The translations under genes were made by a program, and so were the position numbers. 64,000 bases of DNA from Gillisia limnaea DSM 15749 (GTDB lineage Bacteria; Bacteroidota; Bacteroidia; Flavobacteriales; Flavobacteriaceae): the NCBI RefSeq assembly GCF_000243235.1, contig NZ_JH594606.1, forward strand, positions 62,001 through 126,000, given 5' to 3'. The notes under the pieces are model-generated. The model was not told where the DNA came from and did not search any database. It saw nothing but the letters and a program-made list of their open reading frames with translations. Positions 28,101 through 36,671 of the stretch are shown in pieces. The first letter of the stretch is position 1; each line of letters begins with the position of its first letter.

Positions 28101-28755
28101 GATAGATGACATCCATACAGTTGATGAAATCAAGGAATATTGGACAAATGAAGATTATGTTCAGTTGCTGGAAAAATTCAATTATCCCGATGCGGAAGAT
28201 TCCAAATCTGAAAATTTAAGGGAATTATTGTTTATGGCCATTACCGATTTTGAACCTTCTGAAGCTGCCAGGATAGTTCTGGATTACAAACTAGGAGAAC
28301 ATCTATCAGAAGGGCAGATTGAGCAGATCTCTAATGATATGTTGATAGATACGGTTTGCGAGGAATATCCGGAAATGGAATTGCAATCCACATTATTCCA
28401 TATCAATCAATTGTTATTTAAAGCTTACAATGGGAAATTCCCAAGCTCCAGTGCTACTATCATCGATTGCTCAATAACCTCTTTAGATAAAAATAACGAT
28501 GCCAACCTAACTAAGGAAATGCTGTTACGATTATTTAATGATGGTCTTTCCGACAGGAATATTATTAAAAGATTATTTGAGGAGCAAATGAATGGAAGTG
28601 TGGAATTTCCCGAAGCAGAAAATATTATCTGGGATTTACAAATTTCAAATAACAACCATTTTAAATTAACCATATCAGGAAACCTTATCAAAAAAGAAGA
28701 GGTTATAGCTTCAGAATGGGAAGGCGATATAGAAGAAACCGAAGATGATTCCTAA
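28084..28755 (+). CDS. Conserved hypothetical protein
   Basis: This 223-residue acidic, cytosolic protein has no signal peptide or membrane segment. Its N-terminus (KYKIKIDDIHTVDEIKEYW) is followed by helices with FEPSEAARIVLDYKLGEHLSE. A C-terminal beta-rich part follows (ENIIWDLQISNNNHFKLTISG), ending in an acidic tail. I recognise no named domain. The first codons (ATGAAATAC) belong to the repeated leader module found again in front of the 52202 gene, so the extreme N-terminus may not be ancestral. A strong terminator follows. Confidence 0.7.
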   Translation: MKYKIKIDDIHTVDEIKEYWTNEDYVQLLEKFNYPDAEDSKSENLRELLFMAITDFEPSEAARIVLDYKLGEHLSEGQIEQISNDMLIDTVCEEYPEMELQSTLFHINQLLFKAYNGKFPSSSATIIDCSITSLDKNNDANLTKEMLLRLFNDGLSDRNIIKRLFEEQMNGSVEFPEAENIIWDLQISNNNHFKLTISGNLIKKEEVIASEWEGDIEETEDDS

Positions 28756-28784
28756 GGAATTGTTGATTTAAAACTAAGATCTAA

Positions 28785-28816
28785 AAATGCTGCTAAAACA
28801 ATTAGCAGCATTTTTT
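28785..28816 (+). terminator. Strong Rho-independent terminator
   Basis: The 12-base-pair stem AAATGCTGCTAA/TTAGCAGCATTT has a five-base loop and six T residues. Confidence 0.9.
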
Positions 28817-29170
28817 GTTTCTAACCCTTTTGCAGCGAATAAACTTGTATTAAAAAAGAAGGTTAAACAGAAATCTATTAGTTTGAAGCTTGCTCACCAG
28901 ATATGTAAAAAATCCGAATCTTGGGTAAAAATTCAATTATAATCGGTAAAATAAACCAACTATTAATGCCAACACTATCCCAATTTCCCTTCCCCTTCCT
29001 TAAATAGTCTTAGGTTTGAACCGTTAACAATCAGCTTATGCGTACGAAAATTCTTTCATTTATCTTTTTTATTATTTACGGTAATTTTAATTTTTAATAA
29101 ACATTTATTGTAAATAAATACGTTGTGGTAATTAGTTTGAAGAATTAAAATACAGACTTAAAAAATTAAT
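28817..29170. other. Intergenic region without a recognisable gene
   Basis: AT-rich sequence between a terminator and the AraC-type gene. I see no coding frame of interest. It presumably contains the promoter of the AraC-type regulator, but no convincing TAnnTTTG element is close to its start. Confidence 0.5.
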
Positions 29171-29740
29171 ATGAAATTATATATTAAAAATATGATCAGT
29201 TTGCGATGTATAATTCTTGTTAAAGAAGAGTTGAAAAGACTTGGGATCCCATTTGGATTTATCGATTTGGGAGAGGTTGAACTTCTTGAAGAAATATCTA
29301 ATGTGCATAGGAATGAACTGAAAAAGAATCTTTTAAAGTTTGGCCTAAAACTACACAAGGATAAAAAGGCCATCCTTATTGAAAAAATAAAAAACACAAT
29401 TCTTGAGATGATCCAATATGCCGATGGTTGTCCTAAAATGAATTATTCAGAATATATCAGCGAAAAATTAAACTATGACTATACCTATTTGGCTAATACG
29501 TTTTCAGAAGTAAAGGGTATTACCATACAGCAGTATATTATCTTCAATAAAATTGAAAGGGTAAAGGAATTGCTTTTATATAATGAACTTAATCTTACAG
29601 AGATCTCCTATAAACTTCATTATAGCAGCATGGCACATTTATCTGGTCAGTTTAAAAAAGTTACCGGATATTCTCCATCTTGTTATAAAGAAATGAAACT
29701 AAATCAGGAAGATCTAAAACTGAGCATACTTACCATTTAA
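29171..29740 (+). CDS. AraC family regulator with degenerate HMA-like N-terminal domain
   Basis: This 189-residue protein has an N-terminal 75 residues with the beta-alpha-beta look of a heavy-metal-associated domain. The opening MKLYIKNMISLRC resembles MxCxxC-type metal loops but keeps only one cysteine. Residues 95-185 form an AraC/XylS DNA-binding domain with two helix-turn-helix units (TYLANTFSEVKGITIQQYI; LTEISYKLHYSSMAHLSGQF). Proteins of this layout are frequent in flavobacteria. It lies upstream of the ice-binding protein gene on the same strand, which it may control (inference). Confidence 0.82.
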   Translation: MKLYIKNMISLRCIILVKEELKRLGIPFGFIDLGEVELLEEISNVHRNELKKNLLKFGLKLHKDKKAILIEKIKNTILEMIQYADGCPKMNYSEYISEKLNYDYTYLANTFSEVKGITIQQYIIFNKIERVKELLLYNELNLTEISYKLHYSSMAHLSGQFKKVTGYSPSCYKEMKLNQEDLKLSILTI

Positions 29741-29996
29741 AAAGAAATATTAATGGTGATGGATGATTAAAGTTCTCATAATTAAAGACGTAAAAGGTCA
29801 TAATCTCACTTTCAATATCCCGCTTCGTATTGCTAATTTCAAAATTTTCAGCTCTTTTCCTTGCTATTCACCGCTTACTATCTTAACAAATGTGGGAATT
29901 ATATAACATACTTCAATAATTATGTAACACGATCCATCATCCAAAAGTTGACTTTTACCAAGTGATAATGAAGTCGCGAAATAATTGTAATTATTT

Positions 29997-30812
29997 ATGA
30001 AACTTAAAATAATAGTACCAGCCTTAGCAATCGTATTTGTTGGATTAGTGTCCAGTTGTGAAAAGGATGAATTGAATGACAATTCAGCTGATATGAATGC
30101 ATCAATAGAAAATACGGCAGATTTATCTTCAAATAAGCAATCTGATAACACTAAACCACAGGGAACATTGAAAGTTGTAGATCTTGGTGTTGCTGGGAAT
30201 TTTGCAATTCTTTCAAAAACAGGAATTACCAGTGTCTATAAATCTTCTATTACCGGTGATATTGGTACAAGTCCAATTACGGGTGCAGCGATGGTTTTAG
30301 AATGTGGAGAAGTGACAGGGAATGTTTACTCCGTAGATGCTGCTGGTCCTGCTTGTATCACCACCAGCGCAAACATGTTAACAACAGCAATAAGTAATAT
30401 GCAAACCGCATATACTGACGCAGCCGGACGTAAGACCCCGGATTTTGTAAATTTAGGAGCCGGAAATATTGGAGGAAAAACTCTAACCCCCGGACTTTAT
30501 AAATTTACAAGTTCAGTTGTTATCCCAACTGATATTACACTGGAAGGTGGACCAGACGATGTTTGGATATTCCAGGTTTCCGGAACTCTTGATATGAGTT
30601 CTGCAGTGAGAGTTACCTTGAGTGGTGGTGCACAAGCCAAGAATATCTTCTGGCAAGTTGCCGGTGCGGTTACTTTTGGAACTACCAGCCATTTTGAAGG
30701 AAATATTTTAGGTCAGACTGGAATTAATTTGAAGACTGGCGCTTCAATAAACGGAAGGTTATTGGCACAAACTGCTGCAACTCTTCAAATGAATACTGTT
30801 ACCCAACCATAA
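29997..30812 (+). CDS. Ice-binding family protein (DUF3494) lipoprotein
   Basis: This 271-residue protein has a lipoprotein signal with lipobox VSSC (Cys21) and an acidic, Ser/Asn-rich linker. A complete DUF3494 beta-solenoid follows from about residue 60: LGVAGNFAILSKTGIT, GDIGTSPITGAAM, GAGNIGGKTLTPGLYKF, DDVWIFQVSGTL, AKNIFWQVAGAVT and FEGNILGQTGINLKTGASINGRLLAQ. These fold as right-handed beta-helices with a flat face that can bind ice. Some members are adhesins without ice activity. Lipidation would anchor it to the cell envelope. A strong terminator follows. Confidence 0.92.
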   Translation: MKLKIIVPALAIVFVGLVSSCEKDELNDNSADMNASIENTADLSSNKQSDNTKPQGTLKVVDLGVAGNFAILSKTGITSVYKSSITGDIGTSPITGAAMVLECGEVTGNVYSVDAAGPACITTSANMLTTAISNMQTAYTDAAGRKTPDFVNLGAGNIGGKTLTPGLYKFTSSVVIPTDITLEGGPDDVWIFQVSGTLDMSSAVRVTLSGGAQAKNIFWQVAGAVTFGTTSHFEGNILGQTGINLKTGASINGRLLAQTAATLQMNTVTQP

Positions 30813-30897
30813 TAAAATTCCTAAGTACTGAAATTCAGGCTGAAAGAACAACTTCGAAACCAGTTTAATTCAGTATTCTATTTTAATTCAGAAAAAG

Positions 30898-30928
30898 GAT
30901 TTGGTCTAAAAACCAGATCTTTTTTTTT
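30898..30928 (+). terminator. Rho-independent terminator after the ice-binding gene
   Basis: The stem GATTTGGT/ACCAGATC (one G-T pair) has a short loop and nine T residues. Confidence 0.8.
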
Positions 30929-31029
30929 GTTTAAAAACTTCAATAATTTAAATGAAATTCCGGAATAGCAAAAATTTTTAATAATCCATTTTTTATCTCT
31001 ATTATGAATAATGATAGCAATGACGGTAA

Positions 31030-31571
31030 CAGCTTATAATAGAACAAATAACTTCTGCCACATTTGAAATAGCTGAACGCAAAGGCATGGGCATCCCGAT
31101 ACGATTTGCGATTTAATCATCGAACAGATCTCCATAGAACTCTCCAAATATTATTTGAAAGAGTCTGGGGCGATCATTCACCAAGAAAATCAAAGTAGGA
31201 AGTAAAAAACTAGTCTAATTGTTCAGCAGGTTTGGAAAAGGGGAGACCCCATTAGCGAAAGACACTTCCTTTGGAGAAGGATATTATCCAACTACAATTC
31301 TGGAGAAAAAAATTATTTAAATGGAAGCTCTTTTGAACAATCCGGGAACTAAAATAAAATTCCCTTTTGGTGGAGAGTATATCAAGGTTATGGGTGTGAA
31401 AAATCTTCTGCAATTCAATTTTCCTATCGAGATTGCCATGATCGATAAATTAGCTCCAATTACTTCATATCAAATATTAAACTGAAAAACATAAAAGTGG
31501 ATCATGAAAAGATCAGGGATTTGGTACTGGAACAATTGAAGGAAGTTTCCCAATATTGGAAAAAATTATAG
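31030..31571 (+). pseudogene. Decayed archaeal-type methionine adenosyltransferase (PF01941-like)
   Basis: No intact frame exists, but joined frames give clear pieces of the archaeal MAT family. After ATFEIAERKGMG a one-base shift leads to HPDTICDLIIEQISIELS and YYLKESGAIIH. After a large internal gap come GDPIAKDTSFGEGYYPTTIL, an in-frame stop, then MEALLNNPGTKIKFPF, IKVMGVKNLLQFNF and finally NIKVDHEKIRDLVLEQLKEV. The intact enzyme is about 400 residues and fewer than half remain, with at least two frameshifts and one stop. It is therefore non-functional. The start is approximate. Confidence 0.8.
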
Positions 31572-31724
31572 GAGCTTAAGAATATTTTACTTCAGATTAT
31601 TCCAATTATTTTTTGGCAGATTTTTATGATGTCTTTATAGATAAGTTTCACACTTTCAAGCATTCTTTATCCACTGATTTTTAGTAAATTAATAGAACTT
31701 TTTAAGCACATAAATTCCTTCGGG

Positions 31725-32132
31725 ATGAAGCCAAAAACTCAAATTTTTCTTTTAATTCTGATGCTCATTACAGCTTGTTCGCCGGTTGGAACCAGTGCAA
31801 GACAAAACATGCTTCAGAACAAAAGCTTTGCTCATCTTTATTTTGAAACGGAAGAAGAATGTTTGGCTGCCCAGCCGGAACCTGACTTTTTCCAAAACTG
31901 CCATCAACAAATTGATTTTATGAAAGATAAAAAAGTCCGAATCATGCTGACGGATATCCTTTGGGATGGAAATTACAAAACTCAGGGAAATCTTATAATA
32001 TTGACTTTTGAACCAAATTTTGAAATTCCTACCGGAGAAATCCTATTTGAAATTGTAAACCCTTCCCGATTAATAAAAACCGATGATAATACCATCTGGA
32101 AAAAGATATCTGGTGATTCGATCTGGAAATAA
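31725..32132 (+). CDS. Small hypothetical lipoprotein
   Basis: This 135-residue protein has a clear lipobox (LITACSPVG, Cys18). The mature part is about 118 residues, with two cysteines (EEECLAAQPEPDFFQNCH) that could form a disulfide. A beta-rich C-terminal half (DILWDGNYKTQGNLIILTFEP) resembles small META/lipocalin-like barrels, but I cannot assign a family. It stands alone downstream of the MAT pseudogene. Confidence 0.65.
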   Translation: MKPKTQIFLLILMLITACSPVGTSARQNMLQNKSFAHLYFETEEECLAAQPEPDFFQNCHQQIDFMKDKKVRIMLTDILWDGNYKTQGNLIILTFEPNFEIPTGEILFEIVNPSRLIKTDDNTIWKKISGDSIWK

Positions 32133-32178
32133 ACAATAATAATGATGATATATTCAAATCTCTCATAGAGGATTTATT

Positions 32179-32285
32179 TCCCCGTCCCTTAGCTATCGGG
32201 ATGACCGAAATGATTTTAATCCAGCCGGGCCCGCCCTTACCGCTCGGGCGGGCGGCTTGCCCGAACTTTACGGGCGGGATTTCAT
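32179..32285. repeat. Interspersed GC-rich repeat, copy D
   Basis: A GC-rich block of nested palindromic arms: AGCCGGGCCCGCCC, GCTCGGGCGGGCGGC, and TTGCCCGAACTTTACGGGCG. It includes CCCTTAGCTATCGGG and stands out sharply from the AT-rich surroundings. Long frames across it are not credible genes. Confidence 0.7.
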
Positions 32286-32343
32286 AAAAATTCTGGATAT
32301 TTCTTCCTTGGACAATACTTTGAGCTTGCTTAAATCACTTATT

Positions 32344-33339
32344 TTATACCTTAACGATCATTTTCCCTTTGTTCTTTCCTTCAAAAAGATCCAGAAAAGC
32401 CTGCGGAATATTCTCAAAACCTTCCACGATGGTTTCAGAATATGTGAGTTTACCATCTTTTAACCAAGTTGAAAGTTGATTTATTGCCGGCCCAAAATCC
32501 TTTACATAATCCATAATAGTGAAACCTTGCATCAAAACGCTTTTCTTGATGAGCGTACCCTCATGCCTTGGACCTACAGGCTTTTTTTCTTCGTTATACA
32601 AAGAAATGGCACCGCAGTTTATCACCCTTCCAAATTTATTGATATTGGCCATTGCGGCATCAAGGATCTCTCCTCCTACGTTGTCAAAATAAACATCAAC
32701 TCCCTTTGGGCAGGCTGCACCAATTGCCTTTTTCATATCATTGGCAGTTTTATAATTGATTCCGTCATCAAAACCGAATTTTTCTTTTATCCGCTCAATT
32801 TTTTCATCACTGCCTGCAATTCCAACCAGGTTGCAGCCCATGATTTTTCCAATTTGACCAACAACACTTCCTACAGCACCTGCAGCTCCTGAAACAAGAA
32901 GTGTCTCGCCCCCTTTTAAATCACCTATTTTCTTAAGGCCGAGGTAAGCGGTGATTCCCGTTAAACCCAAAACACCTAAATAAGCGGTAAGCGGAGCTGC
33001 CTCTTTGTTTACTTTATTAAGTCCGTTTCCGGCGGCAGTTTGATATTCCTTCCATTTAAGCAATCCGCTCACAAATTCTCCTTTTTTAAAATTTGAATTT
33101 TTTGATTCTATCACTTCAGCAATTATTGAAGATTCTAAAGGTTGGTCAAGCTTAAAAGGAGGGATGTAGGATTCCTCATCACGCATTCTTCCCCGTAAAT
33201 AAGGATCGACAGATACATACAACGTCTTTAATAAAATCTCACCATCTTTCGGAGTTGGTTTTTCTTCTTCTGAAAATTTAAAATCTTCTAAAGTGGGTTT
33301 TCCTGACGGTCTGTGTTTAAGTAGAATTATTTTATTCAT
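32344..33339 (-). CDS. NADP-dependent medium-chain oxidoreductase (leukotriene B4 dehydrogenase/CurA-like)
   Basis: This 331-residue protein has the MDR fold of the zinc-free LTB4DH/CurA group. It has YVSVDPYLRGRMRDEESY in the substrate domain, and LGLTGITAYLGLKKIG before the nucleotide loop SGAAGAVGSVVGQIGKIMG. It also has YFDNVGGEILDAAM and EGFENIPQAFLDLFEGKNKGK at the end. It reduces alpha,beta-unsaturated ketones or aldehydes with NADPH. It may complement the Old Yellow Enzyme in this window. Flanked on both sides by GC-rich repeat copies. Confidence 0.92.
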   Translation of the reverse strand: MNKIILLKHRPSGKPTLEDFKFSEEEKPTPKDGEILLKTLYVSVDPYLRGRMRDEESYIPPFKLDQPLESSIIAEVIESKNSNFKKGEFVSGLLKWKEYQTAAGNGLNKVNKEAAPLTAYLGVLGLTGITAYLGLKKIGDLKGGETLLVSGAAGAVGSVVGQIGKIMGCNLVGIAGSDEKIERIKEKFGFDDGINYKTANDMKKAIGAACPKGVDVYFDNVGGEILDAAMANINKFGRVINCGAISLYNEEKKPVGPRHEGTLIKKSVLMQGFTIMDYVKDFGPAINQLSTWLKDGKLTYSETIVEGFENIPQAFLDLFEGKNKGKMIVKV

Positions 33340-33423
33340 GTTTTAACTTTTTTCTAATTATGATCTGAATTTACATTATTCTGCCCAATTTTAAAAGCTG
33401 GAGGAATTATATTTTAAATCAAC

Positions 33424-33580
33424 TGCCTCGGGCGGGCCTGCCCGAACGTTAAGGGCGGGCCCGCCTGAGTCAAAAATCATTTCGGGCCAGTCCCTGCGGA
33501 ATGGATTGGAATATTATTTCTTCATTCGATTCATTCCGATATCCAAACGGGCAATGAAACCCACGGTGGAATTAAAAATC
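33424..33580. repeat. Interspersed GC-rich repeat, copy E
   Basis: It begins CCTCGGGCGGGCCTGCCCGAACG, partly palindromic with CGTTAAGGGCGGGCCCGCC, and ends GAAACCCACGGTGG-AATTAA. A further fragment (CCCTTACGGGATGATCGGGC) lies near 33668-33690. Together these occupy most of the 442-base gap before the FUSC gene. Confidence 0.7.
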
Positions 33581-33776
33581 AAATTTTCAACTGTGAGTCA
33601 ATTATCCCGGAACAGCCCATCCAGATACGTAAACCGCAGAAATATATAATATTTCTTTGAAATATAGCCCTTACGGGATGATCGGGCAACAGGGGACTTG
33701 TGCCACAAGACCAATTAAAGGCTGCTTATTTTATATAATTTCAGAAAAGATTAACGTAGATAGAGCCGTAGGCTCT

Positions 33777-33784
33777 TAACTTTG
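33777..33784 (+). promoter_or_regulatory. -7 promoter element (TAACTTTG)
   Basis: A perfect TAnnTTTG match overlaps the first possible TTG codon (33782) of the FUSC gene. Transcription should begin around 33790, so the true start codon is probably the in-frame TTG at 33815. Confidence 0.5.
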
Positions 33785-36052
33785 CAAAAATTATGTAATC
33801 AATTTTTAACTAATTTGAATTTTAAACCCTCCAAAATTTTTAAAGGCTTACCGGGATTTTTAAAAAGTGCCGACTTTGCCAAGGCATCCATACTTGCACT
33901 GGCCATTAGCCTGCCTATATTGGTAGGAGTGGAATTTGGCAGGTTTGAAATTGGCCTGGCCATTGCACTTGGAGCTTTGCTTAGTTCTCCCAGCGACGTT
34001 AGCGGTAGTTTGAGACATAAAAATTTCGGGATTGCTTTATCTGCATTTCTTGCTGTGCTGGCAAGTTTAATTGGAGGATATCTTATAGCAGACTCCTGGA
34101 TAGGTTTGCCTGTTCTTGGCGTCACGATTTTCGTACTATCTTATCTGGCCGTTTTTGGATTTAGAGCTTCTCTTATTAGCTTCTCCGGATTATTTGCTCT
34201 GGTGCTTAGTTTTGCCAATATCTCCAATATTCTTGAAATCTATGAAAGAGCATTTCTTATTGGAATAGGTGGATTATGGTATCTGGCCTTAACGGTTCTT
34301 TGGCAGCGAATAAACCCTAAAGGTCAAACAGATCAATTCCTTGCCCAAAGCCTTGAACTTACATCCGAGTACCTGGAAACCAGAGGTAGATTGATTATCG
34401 GGGAAGACAAGAGGGAAATTTTATTGCCGCGATTGCTGAAACTTCAAAGTGAACTTAACGAAAAACACGAAACTTTAAGAGATATATTGATATCTTCCAG
34501 AAAGACCACTGGAAATTCAAATTATGAACGAAAGAGACTGCTCATTCTTATTCAGCTGGTCGATATTCTTGAGCTTGCAATGGCCAATCCAGTGAATTAT
34601 GATAAGATGGACAGTTTACTAAAAGATCATCCTGGCCAAATTCTGGTTTTCCAAAAATTGATCTTTGCAATGGCGGAAAGATTGAAAACCATTTCAGGGT
34701 CGCTTCATAAAATATCTAAAAAAAGTACGCTAAAAACAAGTCTAAACGAGGTTAAAGAAAGCCTAAAGACTTATCATTCAGAAGGTAGTAAGTATGCCAA
34801 TGAAGGATTCCTTATGCTAAAGAATCTTTATGATTATCAGGAAGAACAAATTCAAAAAATCGATAAAATAGAAAGACTTCTTGGAAATGAGGAACTGCAG
34901 GAAACAGGTTTTGCGAAAAAAGATGAAATTCTGGGATTCATCACCCGGCAGGAATTTGATCCCAAAATCCTTTTAGAGAATTTTAATTTAAAATCGGTAA
35001 TCTTCAAGCATTCCCTTCGCATTGCTATGGTAGTAATAGTAGGTTATGCTATAGGGGCCTATTTTTCGGTTCAAAATGCGTATTGGATCCTTTTGACCAT
35101 CGTGGTTATCATGAGGCCAAATTATGGACTTACTAAAACCCGTTCAAAACAACGAACCCTTGGAACCCTCATTGGTGCTGCAATAGCTGTGGGAATTGTT
35201 TTTATTACTCAAAATTTAACCTTATATGCGATCCTGGCCATAATTTCCCTGGTGCTGGCCTTTGCGACTGTTCAAAAGAATTACAAAACTTCCGCGGTAT
35301 TTGTAACCCTTAGTGTGGTGTTTGTTTACGCACTTCTGGAACCCAATGTTATAAATGTTATTCAGTTTAGAGTGGTAGATACTTTGATAGGTGCAGGATT
35401 GGCCACGCTTGGAAATTTGATACTTTGGCCTTCCTGGGAATTCTTCGCAATCAAATCTGTGATCATTGAAAGTATCGAGGCTAACAAAAAATATTTTAGG
35501 GAAGTAACCCAGTTTTACGAAAAAAAGGGAAAACTTCCAACCTCCTATAAACTATGCCGGAAAGAGGCATTTTTGGGAATAGGAAACCTGAATACCGCCT
35601 TTCAACGTATGACCCAGGAGCCAAAAAGCAAACAGCAAAATTTGAAGGAGATTTATGAGCTTACCGTGCTCAATCACAGTTTTCTATCTTCTCTGGCATC
35701 TATGGGGACTTATATCCAGAATCATAGAACGACAGAAGCCAGTACTCATTTTAAGGCTTTTTCCCGGGGGATAGAAGAAAATCTGGAAATTTCCCTTGCA
35801 CTTTTAAATTCTAAAGATTCTCCTATTCCCATTATTAAAGAGAAACAGCTTGCTGCAATGAATTTCTTCGACAAAAATTACCGCAGTCTTACAAGGGTAA
35901 AAGAAAATGAAGCCAACTCTAATTTTGATGAAATATCTGGCGGAGAATTACAAGAGGCTCAATTGATCTATGAGCAATTGAGGTGGCTAATGGATCTTTC
36001 GGTTAAACTTGAAATGAAAATAAGGGAAACAAAATTCCTAAATAATGAGTAA
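33782..36052 (+). CDS. FUSC family (YccS/aromatic-acid-exporter-like) membrane protein
   Basis: The protein has up to 756 residues. An N-terminal membrane block of six helices (about residues 35-175) is followed by a long cytosolic helical region. A second membrane block (about 405-530) contains the FUSC core (AYWILLTIVVIMRPNYGLTKTRSKQRTLGTLIG). A cytosolic tail follows. This is the two-block YccS/YhfK architecture, thought to export aromatic or hydroxylated acids. No ATG exists near the start. A promoter -7 element overlaps the TTG at 33782, so translation may begin at the TTG at 33815 instead. The stop overlaps the start of a broken DUF6155 gene by eight bases. Confidence 0.88.
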   Translation: MQKLCNQFLTNLNFKPSKIFKGLPGFLKSADFAKASILALAISLPILVGVEFGRFEIGLAIALGALLSSPSDVSGSLRHKNFGIALSAFLAVLASLIGGYLIADSWIGLPVLGVTIFVLSYLAVFGFRASLISFSGLFALVLSFANISNILEIYERAFLIGIGGLWYLALTVLWQRINPKGQTDQFLAQSLELTSEYLETRGRLIIGEDKREILLPRLLKLQSELNEKHETLRDILISSRKTTGNSNYERKRLLILIQLVDILELAMANPVNYDKMDSLLKDHPGQILVFQKLIFAMAERLKTISGSLHKISKKSTLKTSLNEVKESLKTYHSEGSKYANEGFLMLKNLYDYQEEQIQKIDKIERLLGNEELQETGFAKKDEILGFITRQEFDPKILLENFNLKSVIFKHSLRIAMVVIVGYAIGAYFSVQNAYWILLTIVVIMRPNYGLTKTRSKQRTLGTLIGAAIAVGIVFITQNLTLYAILAIISLVLAFATVQKNYKTSAVFVTLSVVFVYALLEPNVINVIQFRVVDTLIGAGLATLGNLILWPSWEFFAIKSVIIESIEANKKYFREVTQFYEKKGKLPTSYKLCRKEAFLGIGNLNTAFQRMTQEPKSKQQNLKEIYELTVLNHSFLSSLASMGTYIQNHRTTEASTHFKAFSRGIEENLEISLALLNSKDSPIPIIKEKQLAAMNFFDKNYRSLTRVKENEANSNFDEISGGELQEAQLIYEQLRWLMDLSVKLEMKIRETKFLNNE

Positions 36053-36556
36053 AAAGGCGCTGAAGAATATTTGAATTCTTTAAAAAAGCAGCAGCTCGAG
36101 GAACAAATCCTGGATCTTTATCAAAGATTCTATGAGGTACGAATTTTTTACAATATCATTTTTAATACCGGGGAGATTAAGCTCCTTGGGGAGGCTAAAT
36201 TTTTAAATATCAAAAGAGTATTTTCCTCCCGTCAACAAAAAGCTAAAAGCCAGAAGATCTATCGCTCATAAACAAATCAAACATTTCATCACGCTTGGAG
36301 TAGATGTCCATTTGGTAGGGGAACTTGTGCTCTTTAATATTGAAATTACACAGGCTTACAGTAGCCATAATAGCAGGAATACCGAGGTATTTGAAAAAAC
36401 ATGTTCAGGTCTTTTGAACAGGCGGTAACCTATATCATTCAAAATGGTCTCACCGGAGAATTTGTGGAGCGAATCCTTAAAATAAAGGATGAGACAAAAA
36501 TCCAGAAATGGTCAAATTCTGAAAGATTTGAGAGCATTATGGACAGGTTTAAATAA
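36045..36556 (+). pseudogene. DUF6155 family gene, broken by frameshifts
   Basis: The ATG at 36045 overlaps the FUSC stop (ATGAGTAA), as in a translationally coupled pair. The frame opens MSKKA and soon hits a stop. In other frames the product continues: YLNSLKKQQLEEQILDLYQR, EIKLLGEAKFL, then KQIKHFITLGVDVHLVGELV, ELVLFNIEITQAYSSHN, RSFEQAVTYIIQNGLTGEF and finally IMDRFK with a stop at 36554-36556. These match the DUF6155 pattern as I know it from flavobacteria. At least three frameshifts make it a pseudogene. Confidence 0.75.
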
Positions 36557-36658
36557 AATATTTCCTAGCAGGTTTACGCTATCTCTAAGGAAAAATTATT
36601 CCGAATTATGATAAAATCCTTCCTTCGGGAATAAGATTAATATTTCTATTCGATTCCT

Positions 36659-36666
36659 TACATTTG
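36659..36666 (+). promoter_or_regulatory. -7 promoter element (TACATTTG) almost abutting the start codon
   Basis: A perfect TAnnTTTG match ends five bases before the ATG at 36672. With the usual spacing the transcript would start at or next to the ATG, so the mRNA may be leaderless. Confidence 0.5.
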
Positions 36667-36671
36667 GTAAA

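Noticed and set aside
32257-32463. Short frame across repeat D
   Set aside because: It runs over palindromic repeat DNA and the end of the MDR gene; no family resemblance.
36071-36271. 66-codon frame after the FUSC gene
   Set aside because: It is one fragment of the frameshifted DUF6155 pseudogene rather than a separate gene.
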